A DNA stretch of 14,503 nt from Syntrophales bacterium (GTDB lineage: Bacteria; Desulfobacterota; Syntrophia; Syntrophales; UBA2251). The notes beneath the pieces were generated by a model, which made no database searches, was not told the origin of the DNA, and was given only the letters and a program-made list of their open reading frames with translations. Position numbers and translations under genes: made by a program. Of this stretch, positions 7,653 through 14,393 are shown one piece after another (position 1 is the stretch's first letter; the number at the start of each line of letters is the position of its first letter). The stretch covers positions 1-14,503 of the forward strand of contig JALNWL010000046.1 of NCBI GenBank assembly GCA_023230905.1. The letters are read 5' to 3'.

Positions 7653-8663
7653 ATGGAAACGATTCAGAACTTTCAGATCCTCTGGTACGTACTCATCTTC
7701 GTCCTGCTGCTCGGCTACTCGCTGCTCGACGGATTCGACCTGGGCATCGGATCGCTCCTGCCGTTCCTGGGGCGTGACAAGGAGGAGCGGGATACCCTGA
7801 TCCATTCGATCGGCCCGGTCTGGGACGGCAACGAAGTCTGGCTGATCACCGGCGGCGGGGCCCTGTTTGCGGCCTTTCCCCAGGCCTATGCCACCGCCTT
7901 CTCCGGCTTCTATCTGGCCATGATGCTCGTGCTGTTCGCCCTGATCTTCCGGGCCGTGTCGATGGAGTTCCGCGCCCACGACCCCGCCCGGGCCGGCCTC
8001 TGGGAGACGGCGCTGGTCGTCGGGAGCGGCGCGGCGACGCTGCTGTTCGGGGTGGCCCTCGGCAACGTGATCTACGGCGTTCCCCTCGATTCGCGCATGG
8101 AGTACACCGGCGATTTTCTCACCCTGCTCAGACCCGTGCCGCTGCTGTTCGGCCTGACGGGGCTCGCCGCGGTCCTGCTCCAGGGCGCCGCCTGGGCCGT
8201 GATGAAGACCGATGGAGCGCTTCAGCAGCGCGCGTTCAAGGCCGTCCGGGTCCTGCTCTGGGTCAACGGGGCCGTCGCGATCCTCTATTTCATCGTGATG
8301 GCCGCGGCGTTTCCCGGACTTCCGGGCCGACCGCTGTTTTATGCCGGCGTGCTCCTGACCCTGCTGGGACTTGTGGGTCTATTCTTCTCGGCCCGCAAGC
8401 GGAACGACGGCGCCCCATTCTGGGAGTCGTCCTGTTCCTTCATCGGTCTGTGGCTCGTGGCCGGTGCGGCGCAATTTCCCAACCTGATCAAGGCGTCCAA
8501 CGATCCGCGGTTGAGCCTGACCATTTTCAATAGCTCCACCGGTCTGCATACCCTCAAGGTCATGAGCGTGATCGCGCTCATCGGCATGCCGATCGTCATC
8601 GGCTACACCGTGTTCGTGTACCGGATTTTCAAGGGGAAGACCCGGCCGTCCGACTCCTATTGA
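7653..8663 (+). CDS. cydB: Cytochrome bd quinol oxidase subunit II (CydB)
   Basis: Second membrane subunit of the bd oxidase, homologous in fold to CydA and needed for assembly and haem insertion. The 336-residue protein has about eight or nine hydrophobic segments. The subunit II signature lies at residues 54-80, including GPVWDGNEVWLITGGG followed by ALFAAFPQAYA, and an early GYSLLDGFDLGIG motif lies at 21-33. Length is normal (about 335-380). A GAGGAAGG ribosome-binding site ends about 4 nt before the ATG. It forms a two-gene operon with cydA. No CydX-like small membrane ORF is seen between its stop and the next gene, and no cydCD transporter genes are in the window. Confidence 0.96.
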   Translation: METIQNFQILWYVLIFVLLLGYSLLDGFDLGIGSLLPFLGRDKEERDTLIHSIGPVWDGNEVWLITGGGALFAAFPQAYATAFSGFYLAMMLVLFALIFRAVSMEFRAHDPARAGLWETALVVGSGAATLLFGVALGNVIYGVPLDSRMEYTGDFLTLLRPVPLLFGLTGLAAVLLQGAAWAVMKTDGALQQRAFKAVRVLLWVNGAVAILYFIVMAAAFPGLPGRPLFYAGVLLTLLGLVGLFFSARKRNDGAPFWESSCSFIGLWLVAGAAQFPNLIKASNDPRLSLTIFNSSTGLHTLKVMSVIALIGMPIVIGYTVFVYRIFKGKTRPSDSY

Positions 8664-8750
8664 CACCCGTCTCCATCGCGGTCGGAAACGGCAGGCTTCG
8701 GAAAAGATTTCACGCGGAAAGCGGCCGCAACGGGAGGGATATCCAGGCAG

Positions 8751-8790
8751 CGGACGGGTTCTTGCCCAGGATGAGCCGTCCGAAATCGTT
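8751..8790 (+). terminator. Possible terminator after cydAB
   Basis: CGGACGG (8751-8757) and CCGTCCG (8776-8782) form a 7-bp perfect stem around an 18-nt loop. The sequence just after it includes a short TTTT run (8789-8792). The long loop and modest T tract make this only a candidate. It lies in the convergent spacer between cydB and the CNBD gene. The rest of that spacer (8664-8750) shows nothing recognisable. Confidence 0.35.
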
Positions 8791-9276
8791 TTACGGCTTC
8801 GAGTCCAGGGTCCGGGTCTTGTCCTTCTTGGTTTTGTCCCGGGAGGTCAGCCACCGCTGGGCATTCGATTTTTGGAGTCTGGCAAAAACCGTGTCCAGAA
8901 CCCGCCGCAGGAATTTCACCTGTAACGTGAGCGGGAGTTTGTTGAGATCGTTGGCGTCAAACGCGAGGAGCAGGCATTCCCTCGAGGATTCGACATGGGC
9001 GATTCTGGGCCTGCCCATGAGACCGATCTCGCCGAAGATGTCTCCGGATTTGATCGTGGCGACCACCTTCTCGTTGTAGATGACCTCCGCCTGCCCCTGC
9101 ACCAGGACGTACATGTGAAGATCCTGTTCGCCCTGCTGAACGATTCTTTCATGGGGCGCAACCTGGGTCCATTTCCCCACGTCGAGGAGCAGATCCAGTT
9201 CTTCGGACGCGAAGCCCTGAAAGAAGGCAACGCCTTCGAGAATGTTTGTAAGTGGCGTCAAGGTCAGGGTTGCCAT
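8791..9276 (-). CDS. Stand-alone cyclic nucleotide-binding domain (Crp-like) protein
   Basis: The 161-residue protein is nearly all one cNMP-binding beta-roll (about residues 12-110). It has the entry stretch ILEGVAFFQGFASEELDLLL, the glycine turns QGEQDLHMYVLVQGQAEV (48-65), and the phosphate-binding cassette GDIFGEIGLMGRPRIAHVES (78-97) with E83 and R91 in the expected places. Unlike CRP/FNR regulators it lacks a C-terminal helix-turn-helix. A helical segment is followed by a basic tail (KTKKDKTR). It probably senses a nucleotide or acts as a regulatory partner; ligand and target are unknown. The ATG at 9276 is preferred although its ribosome-binding site is weak (GACGGGAT), because the promoter at 9323-9351 lies downstream of the longer in-frame starts, so those would not be transcribed. 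It is divergent from the ComEA-like gene and convergent with cydB. Confidence 0.85.
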   Translation of the reverse strand: MATLTLTPLTNILEGVAFFQGFASEELDLLLDVGKWTQVAPHERIVQQGEQDLHMYVLVQGQAEVIYNEKVVATIKSGDIFGEIGLMGRPRIAHVESSRECLLLAFDANDLNKLPLTLQVKFLRRVLDTVFARLQKSNAQRWLTSRDKTKKDKTRTLDSKP

Positions 9277-9315
9277 CGAACGATCCCGTCCGGTAAGATT
9301 CACTTCCCCCGGAAG

Positions 9316-9351
9316 CGGGGGCAATATAGGGAAAGATGCGTCACAAGTCAA
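9316..9351 (-). promoter_or_regulatory. Predicted strong sigma70-type promoter for the CNBD gene
   Basis: On the minus strand, TTGACT (9351-9346, 5/6), exactly 17 bp, then TATATT (9328-9323, 5/6) is the best promoter match in the window. It predicts a start near 9316, about 40 nt before the ATG at 9276. A small inverted repeat, CCCCC (9306-9310) with GGGGG (9317-9321), lies across the predicted start point. Confidence 0.6.
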
Positions 9352-9397
9352 AAACATTTTCGCGGACTCGTGTTTGCGCTGATTGGAGGACAACGTT

Positions 9398-9721
9398 ATG
9401 TGGCCGAAGATCTTGATGCTTGCGGTTTCGCTGACACTTGCCGGTTCAATGGGGTTTGCCGCAGATACCCTGGGCCCGGCGAAGGCGGCGGCCTCCGCCA
9501 AGGCGGTGGTGGCAAAACAGACCTTGATCGACCTCAACACGGCAACAAAAGCTGAACTGGCCGCCCTGCCGGGTATCGGCGACGCCTATGCAGACAAGAT
9601 CATTGCCGGGAGGCCCTACAAGGGGAAGAATCAGCTCAAGTCGAAGAAGGTTATTCCCGTTGCGACATATGACGGGATCCAGGACAGGATCATCGCCCGG
9701 CAGCCCCCCAAGAAAAGATAA
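9398..9721 (+). CDS. Exported helix-hairpin-helix (ComEA-like) protein
   Basis: A 107-residue protein with an N-terminal signal peptide (MWPKILMLAVSLTLAGSMGFA, cleavage near residue 21-22), an Ala/Lys-rich spacer (about 26-42) and a helix-hairpin-helix region. The region starts LIDLNTATKAELAALPGIGD (43-62) and continues ADKIIAGRPYKGKNQL. The first hairpin has the canonical LPGIG. The second, where ComEA has a GIG hairpin, reads KKVIPVATYDGIQDRI instead. HhH domains bind DNA without sequence specificity, and ComEA is the periplasmic DNA receptor for transformation. Here no other competence gene is nearby, so a role in DNA binding outside the cytoplasm is inference. The ATG at 9398 is chosen for the GGAGG at 9385-9389; an upstream TTG overlaps that site. 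The tail is basic (PPKKR). Confidence 0.85.
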   Translation: MWPKILMLAVSLTLAGSMGFAADTLGPAKAAASAKAVVAKQTLIDLNTATKAELAALPGIGDAYADKIIAGRPYKGKNQLKSKKVIPVATYDGIQDRIIARQPPKKR

Positions 9722-9912
9722 ACGGCGGGGCGCCATGACCCGCGTCCGGCTCAGGGCCGTCCGTCGGCCGGGGAAAACAGTGAATCCCTTAGATTTATCG
9801 GCGGACTTCTGATAGACAGGAGGCCGTGTCAGTCCGTCGTATCCGGAAGGGACCGGTTAAGCGATCCACCGGGCGATGTCATCAAAAAGCGGAATTTGAC
9901 CAAGGCAGGGCC
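9722..9912 (+). other. Intergenic spacer between the HhH gene and yjbQ
   Basis: This 191-bp G+C-rich stretch has no supportable gene. The only structure seen is a 5-bp hairpin, GGCCG (9755-9759) with CGGCC (9765-9769), not followed by a T run, so it is a poor terminator. No promoter of good consensus was found. An AGGAGG-like tract near 9820 is not followed by a convincing ORF. Confidence 0.4.
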
Positions 9913-10338
9913 ATGAACCTCAAGATCTCAAATTCTTCACTGTCTTACAAAACCAGTGCCGATACCGACATCATCGACATCACGACCGATGTCGCCCATC
10001 AAGTGGGTAAGTCGGGACTGTCGGACGGGCAGGTGCTCATCTTTGTACCCGGTTCGACAGCGGCCGTCACCACCATCGAATACGAAAGCGGCGTCGTTCG
10101 GGACCTGAAAGAGGCCATCGAACGGCTTGCCCCGACCGGCATCCCCTATCGGCACGACGCCCGATGGGGGGACGGCAATGGCTACGCGCACGTGCGTGCG
10201 GCGCTGTTGGGACCTTCCCTCGGCGTTCCTTTGATCGACGGCCGTCTCGTTCTGGGAACCTGGCAACAGATCGTTCTGATCGATTTCGACAACGAGCCGC
10301 GGGATCGAAAGATCCTGGTCAGCGTTTCAGGGTATTGA
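9913..10338 (+). CDS. yjbQ: YjbQ family protein (UPF0047, secondary thiamine-phosphate synthase-type)
   Basis: A 141-residue cytoplasmic protein matching the YjbQ/UPF0047 family, whose usual length is about 138 aa. Visible family motifs are FVPGSTAAVTTIEYE (44-58), YRHDARWGDGNGYAHVRAAL (79-98) with conserved histidines at 81 and 93, and VPLIDGRLVLGTWQQIVLID (105-124). E. coli YjbQ shows weak thiamine-phosphate synthase activity and the family is annotated on that basis; its physiological role is unsettled. The ATG at 9913 is chosen because homology begins there; AAGGCAGGG precedes it. The frame is open further upstream to 9826, but that part is Arg/Lys-rich and unlike the family. htpX starts 54 bp downstream, so they may be co-transcribed. 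Confidence 0.9.
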   Translation: MNLKISNSSLSYKTSADTDIIDITTDVAHQVGKSGLSDGQVLIFVPGSTAAVTTIEYESGVVRDLKEAIERLAPTGIPYRHDARWGDGNGYAHVRAALLGPSLGVPLIDGRLVLGTWQQIVLIDFDNEPRDRKILVSVSGY

Positions 10339-10392
10339 TGCGCGAGGCGATGCATTCCGTGCGGGCAGGGACCATCTGCGAGGAGATGTGCC

Positions 10393-11220
10393 ATGAACAC
10401 GTTGAGGGTCATCTTGTTGTTGAGCATGCTTTCCGGGCTGCTCATGGTTGTGGGGTATTTTGTGGGCCGGGGAAAAGGCGTGGTCATCGCCCTGGCCATA
10501 TCGGTCCTGATGAACTTCGGGAGCTATTGGTTCTCGGACGCCATTGTCTTGAAGATGTACAACGCCCAGCCGGTTACGCAGGTGGAGGCTCCCGCGCTTT
10601 ACGACGCCGTGGATTCCCTCTCGGCCAAGGCCAGGATACCCACCCCGAAAGTATATATCATCCCATCCGACACGCCCAACGCCTTTGCCACCGGTCGGGA
10701 TGAGCATCATGCCGCCGTCGCGGTGACGTCGGGTATCATGAAGCTCCTGAATCGGGACGAACTGGAGGGCGTCATCGCCCATGAGTTGTCCCACATCAAG
10801 CACAAGGACATCCTGATCGGCACCATGGCAGCCACGGTTGCGAGCGCGGTGGTCTTGTTGTCCCGGTGGGCCGTCTTTTTCAGCAATGACGATCGGGGCA
10901 CCGTCAGCGTCATTGCCATGGCCATTATCGCACCGATCGCGGCAACCGTGATCCAGATGGCCATATCCCGATCGCGGGAGTATGACGCCGATACCGGCAG
11001 CGCCAAGGTGACGGGCAACCCCGAAGCGTTGGCCGGCGCTCTGGCGAAATTGGCCGGCGCGGCCAGCGAGAAACCGATGGCCGCCAATCCCTCGACCGCC
11101 CACCTATTCATCGTCAATCCCCTCTCCGGGGGAACCATCGCGGGCCTCTTCAGCACCCATCCGCCGGTGGAAAAGAGGATCGAGCGATTGCTGAAAATGA
11201 GAGACGATCCAATCAGATGA
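10393..11220 (+). CDS. htpX: Zinc metalloprotease HtpX (family M48)
   Basis: Inner-membrane zinc endoprotease that degrades misfolded membrane proteins together with FtsH. The 275-residue protein has two N-terminal membrane segments (about 5-24 and 29-49). The catalytic site is HELSH in VIAHELSHIKHKD, with H130, E131 and H134. Two more hydrophobic segments follow (about 141-163 and 171-191). The third zinc ligand is E196 in SREYDAD. The C-terminal STHPPVEKRIERL block (254-266) is typical of HtpX. Length is close to E. coli HtpX (293 aa). GAGGAGATG lies just before the ATG. In many bacteria htpX is induced by envelope or heat stress; no such promoter element was recognised here. The DUF169 gene follows after 48 bp. 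Confidence 0.94.
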   Translation: MNTLRVILLLSMLSGLLMVVGYFVGRGKGVVIALAISVLMNFGSYWFSDAIVLKMYNAQPVTQVEAPALYDAVDSLSAKARIPTPKVYIIPSDTPNAFATGRDEHHAAVAVTSGIMKLLNRDELEGVIAHELSHIKHKDILIGTMAATVASAVVLLSRWAVFFSNDDRGTVSVIAMAIIAPIAATVIQMAISRSREYDADTGSAKVTGNPEALAGALAKLAGAASEKPMAANPSTAHLFIVNPLSGGTIAGLFSTHPPVEKRIERLLKMRDDPIR

Positions 11221-11268
11221 CAACGTATTTTGCATGAAGAATCCATCAAGGCTCGGAGGAGGACCGTC

Positions 11269-12057
11269 ATGAAAGCTGAATTCAAGGAGAGATTCCTGAG
11301 GTATTGGGACAGATATTTCCCCGGGGCTGAATTACCGATCGGATTTTATTATTCCGATCAAGCGGAACCGAAATTCATGGCCGCCCTCCCGAAAGGACAT
11401 CGGTGCGTGATCGGGGATTTGGCAAAGGTCCGAAAGGGGAAAACGGTTTGCTTCAACACCCAGACAATTGGCTGCGCAGGCGGCAAACGATACTGTGGTT
11501 TCGAGAGCAAATTAACCGCCGACTTTGAATATTTTTTGTCCTATGGAATTCCGGACAAACTGGAGGGGGAACGATATAAGAAATCCCCGCAGCTCGTCAA
11601 GGAACACCTGAAACACCAGAAGCCCTGGAAAGCACCGGGCCAGTATATTCTTTTCAAAAGATGGGACCAGATGGAGGATCGTGATAACCCGCAGGTGGTC
11701 ATCTTCTTTGCCGCGCCCGATGTTCTTTCCGGTCTTTTTACACTGGCTAATTTTGACGAACCACAGCCCAACGGGGTCATTGTGCCCTTCGGCGCCGGGT
11801 GCGCGACGATCATCGATTACCCGTACAGAGAACTTAAATCCGCCGAGCCCCGCGCCGTACTGGGCATGTTCGATGCGTCGGCGCGACCCTTTGTCCCCTC
11901 TACGGTTCTAAGCTTTGCCGTTCCCTGGCCAAAATTTGTCCGTATGGTGGACAACGTGGAAGAGAGCTTCCTCATCACAAAATCCTGGAGTAAGGTGAAA
12001 ACAAGAATGAAGCGGGCTCAATTGTACAGGACCGAAGGTGGCGTTGCCTCTAATTGA
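11269..12057 (+). CDS. DUF169 family protein of unknown function
   Basis: A 262-residue soluble protein without signal peptide or membrane segments. It resembles DUF169 proteins, which are frequent in anaerobes. The N-terminal part has an LPIGFYYSD motif (22-30) and a cysteine-rich stretch: C46 (GHRC), C61, C69 and C76 (GCAGGKRYCGF at 68-78). The middle region has QVVIFFAAPDVLSGLF (142-157). The core signature FGAGCATIIDYPY (174-186, with C178), then EPRAVLGMFDASARP (193-207) and FAVPWPKF (216-223), follows. Five cysteines suggest a metal or redox centre, but this is inference. The ATG at 11269 has an excellent GGAGGAGG site 8 nt upstream; the longer TTG start at 11230 is less likely. Base composition is already lower in G+C than the genes before it. 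The biochemical role is unknown. Confidence 0.8.
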   Translation: MKAEFKERFLRYWDRYFPGAELPIGFYYSDQAEPKFMAALPKGHRCVIGDLAKVRKGKTVCFNTQTIGCAGGKRYCGFESKLTADFEYFLSYGIPDKLEGERYKKSPQLVKEHLKHQKPWKAPGQYILFKRWDQMEDRDNPQVVIFFAAPDVLSGLFTLANFDEPQPNGVIVPFGAGCATIIDYPYRELKSAEPRAVLGMFDASARPFVPSTVLSFAVPWPKFVRMVDNVEESFLITKSWSKVKTRMKRAQLYRTEGGVASN

Positions 12058-12087
12058 CCGGTGGAGTCGAACTTGAGCTGGCAGAGA

Positions 12088-12104
12088 TGGCCGGCAACCG
12101 GCCA
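12088..12104. terminator. Perfect hairpin between convergent genes, possible bidirectional terminator
   Basis: TGGCCGG (12088-12094), a CAA loop and CCGGCCA (12098-12104) make a 7-bp perfect stem. It lies 30 bp after the DUF169 stop and directly beyond the YkgJ-type stop at 12106 on the other strand. The plus-strand flank AATTAACCATTT is A+T-rich but is not a clean T run, so termination efficiency is uncertain. Confidence 0.45.
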
Positions 12105-12105
12105 A

Positions 12106-12852
12106 TTAACCATTTGGCCTCGGATTGGTGCGATTTTCAAAATACAATGAGGCTATAATAGAGGATGCGCCTTCGGTAAGGAGCTTATAGATCATGATTG
12201 GGAGAGTAACTTCATAAAGCATAAGTTGTGGATCTGCCAATTGTAGAATCTGCAGGAGGTCTCCATCATCGGGGACTAGTTGATGAATAACAGCGTGCTC
12301 CGTTGTCGCAGGGGAACACCAATCGGGAGGACTGACAGAATATTGTCCCGAACAAGGAAAGGGTCGAACAGCGTAGATAAGACAAGAATTATTTACGAGA
12401 AAAGGACACGGAATATTCGTCTCAAGATAACGCATGGACAAAGGTCTGGTGACTGCAATGATATCATGGATTGGCATTGAGGACGAGAAGGCCTGAATTC
12501 GGGTGTGATCAATGATGTTCGAAATATCATACCCTTTATGATGCCACTTTTCGTAGTTATGAATAAACTGCTTCAGCGATTCCTTTTTGTTATGTAGGTA
12601 ATCAACAATCACCATGCCATGAGCGAGTGGCACAGCCACATAGTGGAAACAACAATACGTGCACCCCTTCCGGCAGGTGATCCTCTCGCCTTTTGAGGTC
12701 AAGGTTTTCACGAGAGCTTTGTAACTATTATGACGGGACTGGATCAGGAGTTCTCGATATTGTCCACAGAATCCCCTGCGCCATGCCCCGTATGAGCCTG
12801 TATTTTCTTTGGCCTCAATTTGCTCAATTTGCCGATAACGGTTTTTCGCCAT
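12106..12852 (-). CDS. YkgJ family cysteine cluster protein (CxxxCxxCC, putative zinc/iron chelating)
   Basis: A 248-residue cytoplasmic protein carrying the YkgJ-type cysteine pattern. C60-x3-C64-x2-C67-C68 (CRKGCTYCC) is followed by PCPFLVNNSCLIYAVRPFPC (148-167), with C149, C157 and C167; C29 and C179 are extra. The family is annotated as a zinc or iron chelating domain. Its substrate is unknown, though some members act in modification or metal-dependent maturation. The C-terminal 80 residues have no recognised domain. Start choice: ATG at 12852 has AAAGG a few nt upstream; an in-frame TTG at 12873 would add seven residues. It lies 41 bp after the biotin carboxylase stop on the same strand, so it is probably the last gene of that operon. 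The gene is A+T-rich compared with the first 11 kb. Confidence 0.8.
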   Translation of the reverse strand: MAKNRYRQIEQIEAKENTGSYGAWRRGFCGQYRELLIQSRHNSYKALVKTLTSKGERITCRKGCTYCCFHYVAVPLAHGMVIVDYLHNKKESLKQFIHNYEKWHHKGYDISNIIDHTRIQAFSSSMPIHDIIAVTRPLSMRYLETNIPCPFLVNNSCLIYAVRPFPCSGQYSVSPPDWCSPATTEHAVIHQLVPDDGDLLQILQLADPQLMLYEVTLPIMIYKLLTEGASSIIASLYFENRTNPRPNG

Positions 12853-12893
12853 TTTAGCCTTTAAACAGCCCAAATGGATAAGACTTATCTGTT

Positions 12894-14261
12894 TTATTTA
12901 ATCGATTCTACAAACTTGGGCAAGACGGTATTTTCTATCCAATTAATGTGCATATCTCCTGCACCAAACTCCGGCTGCTCAACCAGGAACTGCAGGAAGG
13001 GAATATTCGTTTCTATTCCCTCGACTTTAAAGCCCGTCAGCGCATTTTTCATATTCGCTAACGCTTCTTCGCGGGTATTCCCTGTCGTAATCAGCTTGGC
13101 TAATAATGAATCATAGTACGGGCTGATCGTGCATCCCTGATGGCAGTGCGTATCGACCCGGACATTGTTGCCTTCAGGCAAAGCAAAATAGGTTATGTCA
13201 CCCGGCGACGGCATAAAATCATCTTTGGCGTCGTCGGCTGTTATTCGACATTCAATCGCATGTCCCTTGAATTTGATGTCCTCTTGATTCAGGGAGAGAG
13301 GGGCGCCAAAGGCAACCTGAATCTGCTCCTTTACCAAGTCTATGCCGGTCACCTCCTCGGTGACCGGGTGTTCAACCTGAATACGCGTGTTCACTTCCAT
13401 AAAATAAAATTCATTCCGGTCTTTATCGACCAGAAACTCTACCGTGCCCGCACTATTGTAACCAATACTTGAGGTAAGAGCGACGGCCGCTTCCAGAATT
13501 CTACTCCTTAAATCATCGGGCAGATTGGGCGGATGAGCTTCTTCGATGACTTTCTGGTAACGCCTCTGTGTGGAACAGTCTCTTTTCCCCAAATGGATGA
13601 CTTTCCCGAAATTATCTCCGATCACCTGTACTTCCACATGCCGGGCATTCTGTACATAGCGCTCTACAAACAGAGTCGCATCACCAAAGGCTTGCAATCC
13701 TTCATTGGAAGCCATATCAAAGGAATTTTTCAGGTTTTTTTGTTCGGTGACAATACGCATCCCACGGCCACCACCGCCGGCGGCTGCTTTGAAAATAACA
13801 GGAAACCCTATTTTTTGAACTTCTGCTTCCACATCTTGGAAACTGCGCAGACCTTCGCTGCCCTCGGTCATGGGGACATGGTTCTTCCTAGCCAGATTTC
13901 GCGCCTTGATTTTGTCCCCCAATTGCCTCATCGTTGCAGAGCGTGGACCGATAAAAATGATCTCATTCTTCTCACACGCATCAGGCAATGCAGGATTTTC
14001 AGCGAGGAATCCATACCCGGGGTGAATTGCATCGGCGCCGGTTTCCAAAGCAGTTTTAATAATCTTCTGTATATTAAGATAACTCGAATGAACCTGGGGC
14101 GGGCCGATACAGACAACCTCATCGGCCAGTTTTGCTCCCATACTTTCCCTATCGGCTTCCGAAACGACCAATACGGTCTCTATGCCAAGATCCTTACAGG
14201 CTTTGATAATGCGGACAGCAATTTCACCTCTGTTGGCAACAAGTACCTTCTTTTTTTTCAT
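12894..14261 (-). CDS. accC: Biotin carboxylase subunit (AccC-type) of a biotin-dependent carboxylase
   Basis: ATP-grasp enzyme that carboxylates biotin on a carrier protein using ATP and bicarbonate. The 455 residues (E. coli AccC 449) contain the N-terminal VLVANRGEIAVRII block (6-19) and HPGYGFLAEN (80-89). They also have the glycine-rich ATP loop AAAGGGGRGMR (159-169), RDCSTQRRYQKVIEEA (227-242), EVNTRIQVEHPVTEEVTG (289-306) with the catalytic Glu/Arg pair, and a C-terminal biotin carboxylase domain (about 332-440). The ATG at 14261 is preferred (AAAGG 4 nt upstream); a GTG at 14273 would overlap the GAGGTG tract. It could serve acetyl-CoA carboxylase, or a split pyruvate or acyl-CoA carboxylase. 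No transferase subunit is visible, so the symbol states family, not pathway. A biotin carrier domain gene lies directly upstream. Confidence 0.9.
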   Translation of the reverse strand: MKKKKVLVANRGEIAVRIIKACKDLGIETVLVVSEADRESMGAKLADEVVCIGPPQVHSSYLNIQKIIKTALETGADAIHPGYGFLAENPALPDACEKNEIIFIGPRSATMRQLGDKIKARNLARKNHVPMTEGSEGLRSFQDVEAEVQKIGFPVIFKAAAGGGGRGMRIVTEQKNLKNSFDMASNEGLQAFGDATLFVERYVQNARHVEVQVIGDNFGKVIHLGKRDCSTQRRYQKVIEEAHPPNLPDDLRSRILEAAVALTSSIGYNSAGTVEFLVDKDRNEFYFMEVNTRIQVEHPVTEEVTGIDLVKEQIQVAFGAPLSLNQEDIKFKGHAIECRITADDAKDDFMPSPGDITYFALPEGNNVRVDTHCHQGCTISPYYDSLLAKLITTGNTREEALANMKNALTGFKVEGIETNIPFLQFLVEQPEFGAGDMHINWIENTVLPKFVESIK

Positions 14262-14336
14262 AAAACCTTTCACCTCAAAATCTTAAGAAAGAATTTCTCA
14301 CTTCCTCTCGCTTCACCGCATGCTCATTTAAACTAA

Positions 14337-14365
14337 GCTGGTGGCCATTGTTCATGGCCACCAGC
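14337..14365. repeat. 12-bp perfect inverted repeat between the biotin carrier and biotin carboxylase genes
   Basis: GCTGGTGGCCAT (14337-14348) and ATGGCCACCAGC (14354-14365) form a perfect 12-bp stem with a TGTTC loop. It sits in the 132-bp gap between the carrier stop and accC. Read in the direction of the operon (minus strand), the stem is followed by TTAGTTTAAATGAG, which is not a clean T run. Possible roles are a partial terminator or attenuator, an mRNA processing or stability element, or an operator. Confidence 0.6.
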
Positions 14366-14393
14366 CTGGATATCCGCTCCCGGATTTATATGA

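Noticed and set aside
8664..8790. Possible cydX-like small ORF after cydB
   Set aside because: The only frame opening here encodes a hydrophilic sequence antisense to the CNBD gene; no short membrane peptide was found.
9277..9540. N-terminal extension of the CNBD protein from upstream starts (including an ATG near 9360)
   Set aside because: The extension would cover the strong promoter at 9323-9351 and overlap the divergent HhH gene; the cNMP domain starts after the ATG at 9276.
9588..9812. A 74-codon plus-strand ORF after the HhH gene
   Set aside because: It overlaps the HhH gene in another frame, is Arg/Ser/Gly-rich and has no motif.
13533..14336. A 267-codon plus-strand ORF near the right end
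   Set aside because: It is antisense to the biotin carboxylase gene, which has all family motifs; the plus-strand frame has none.
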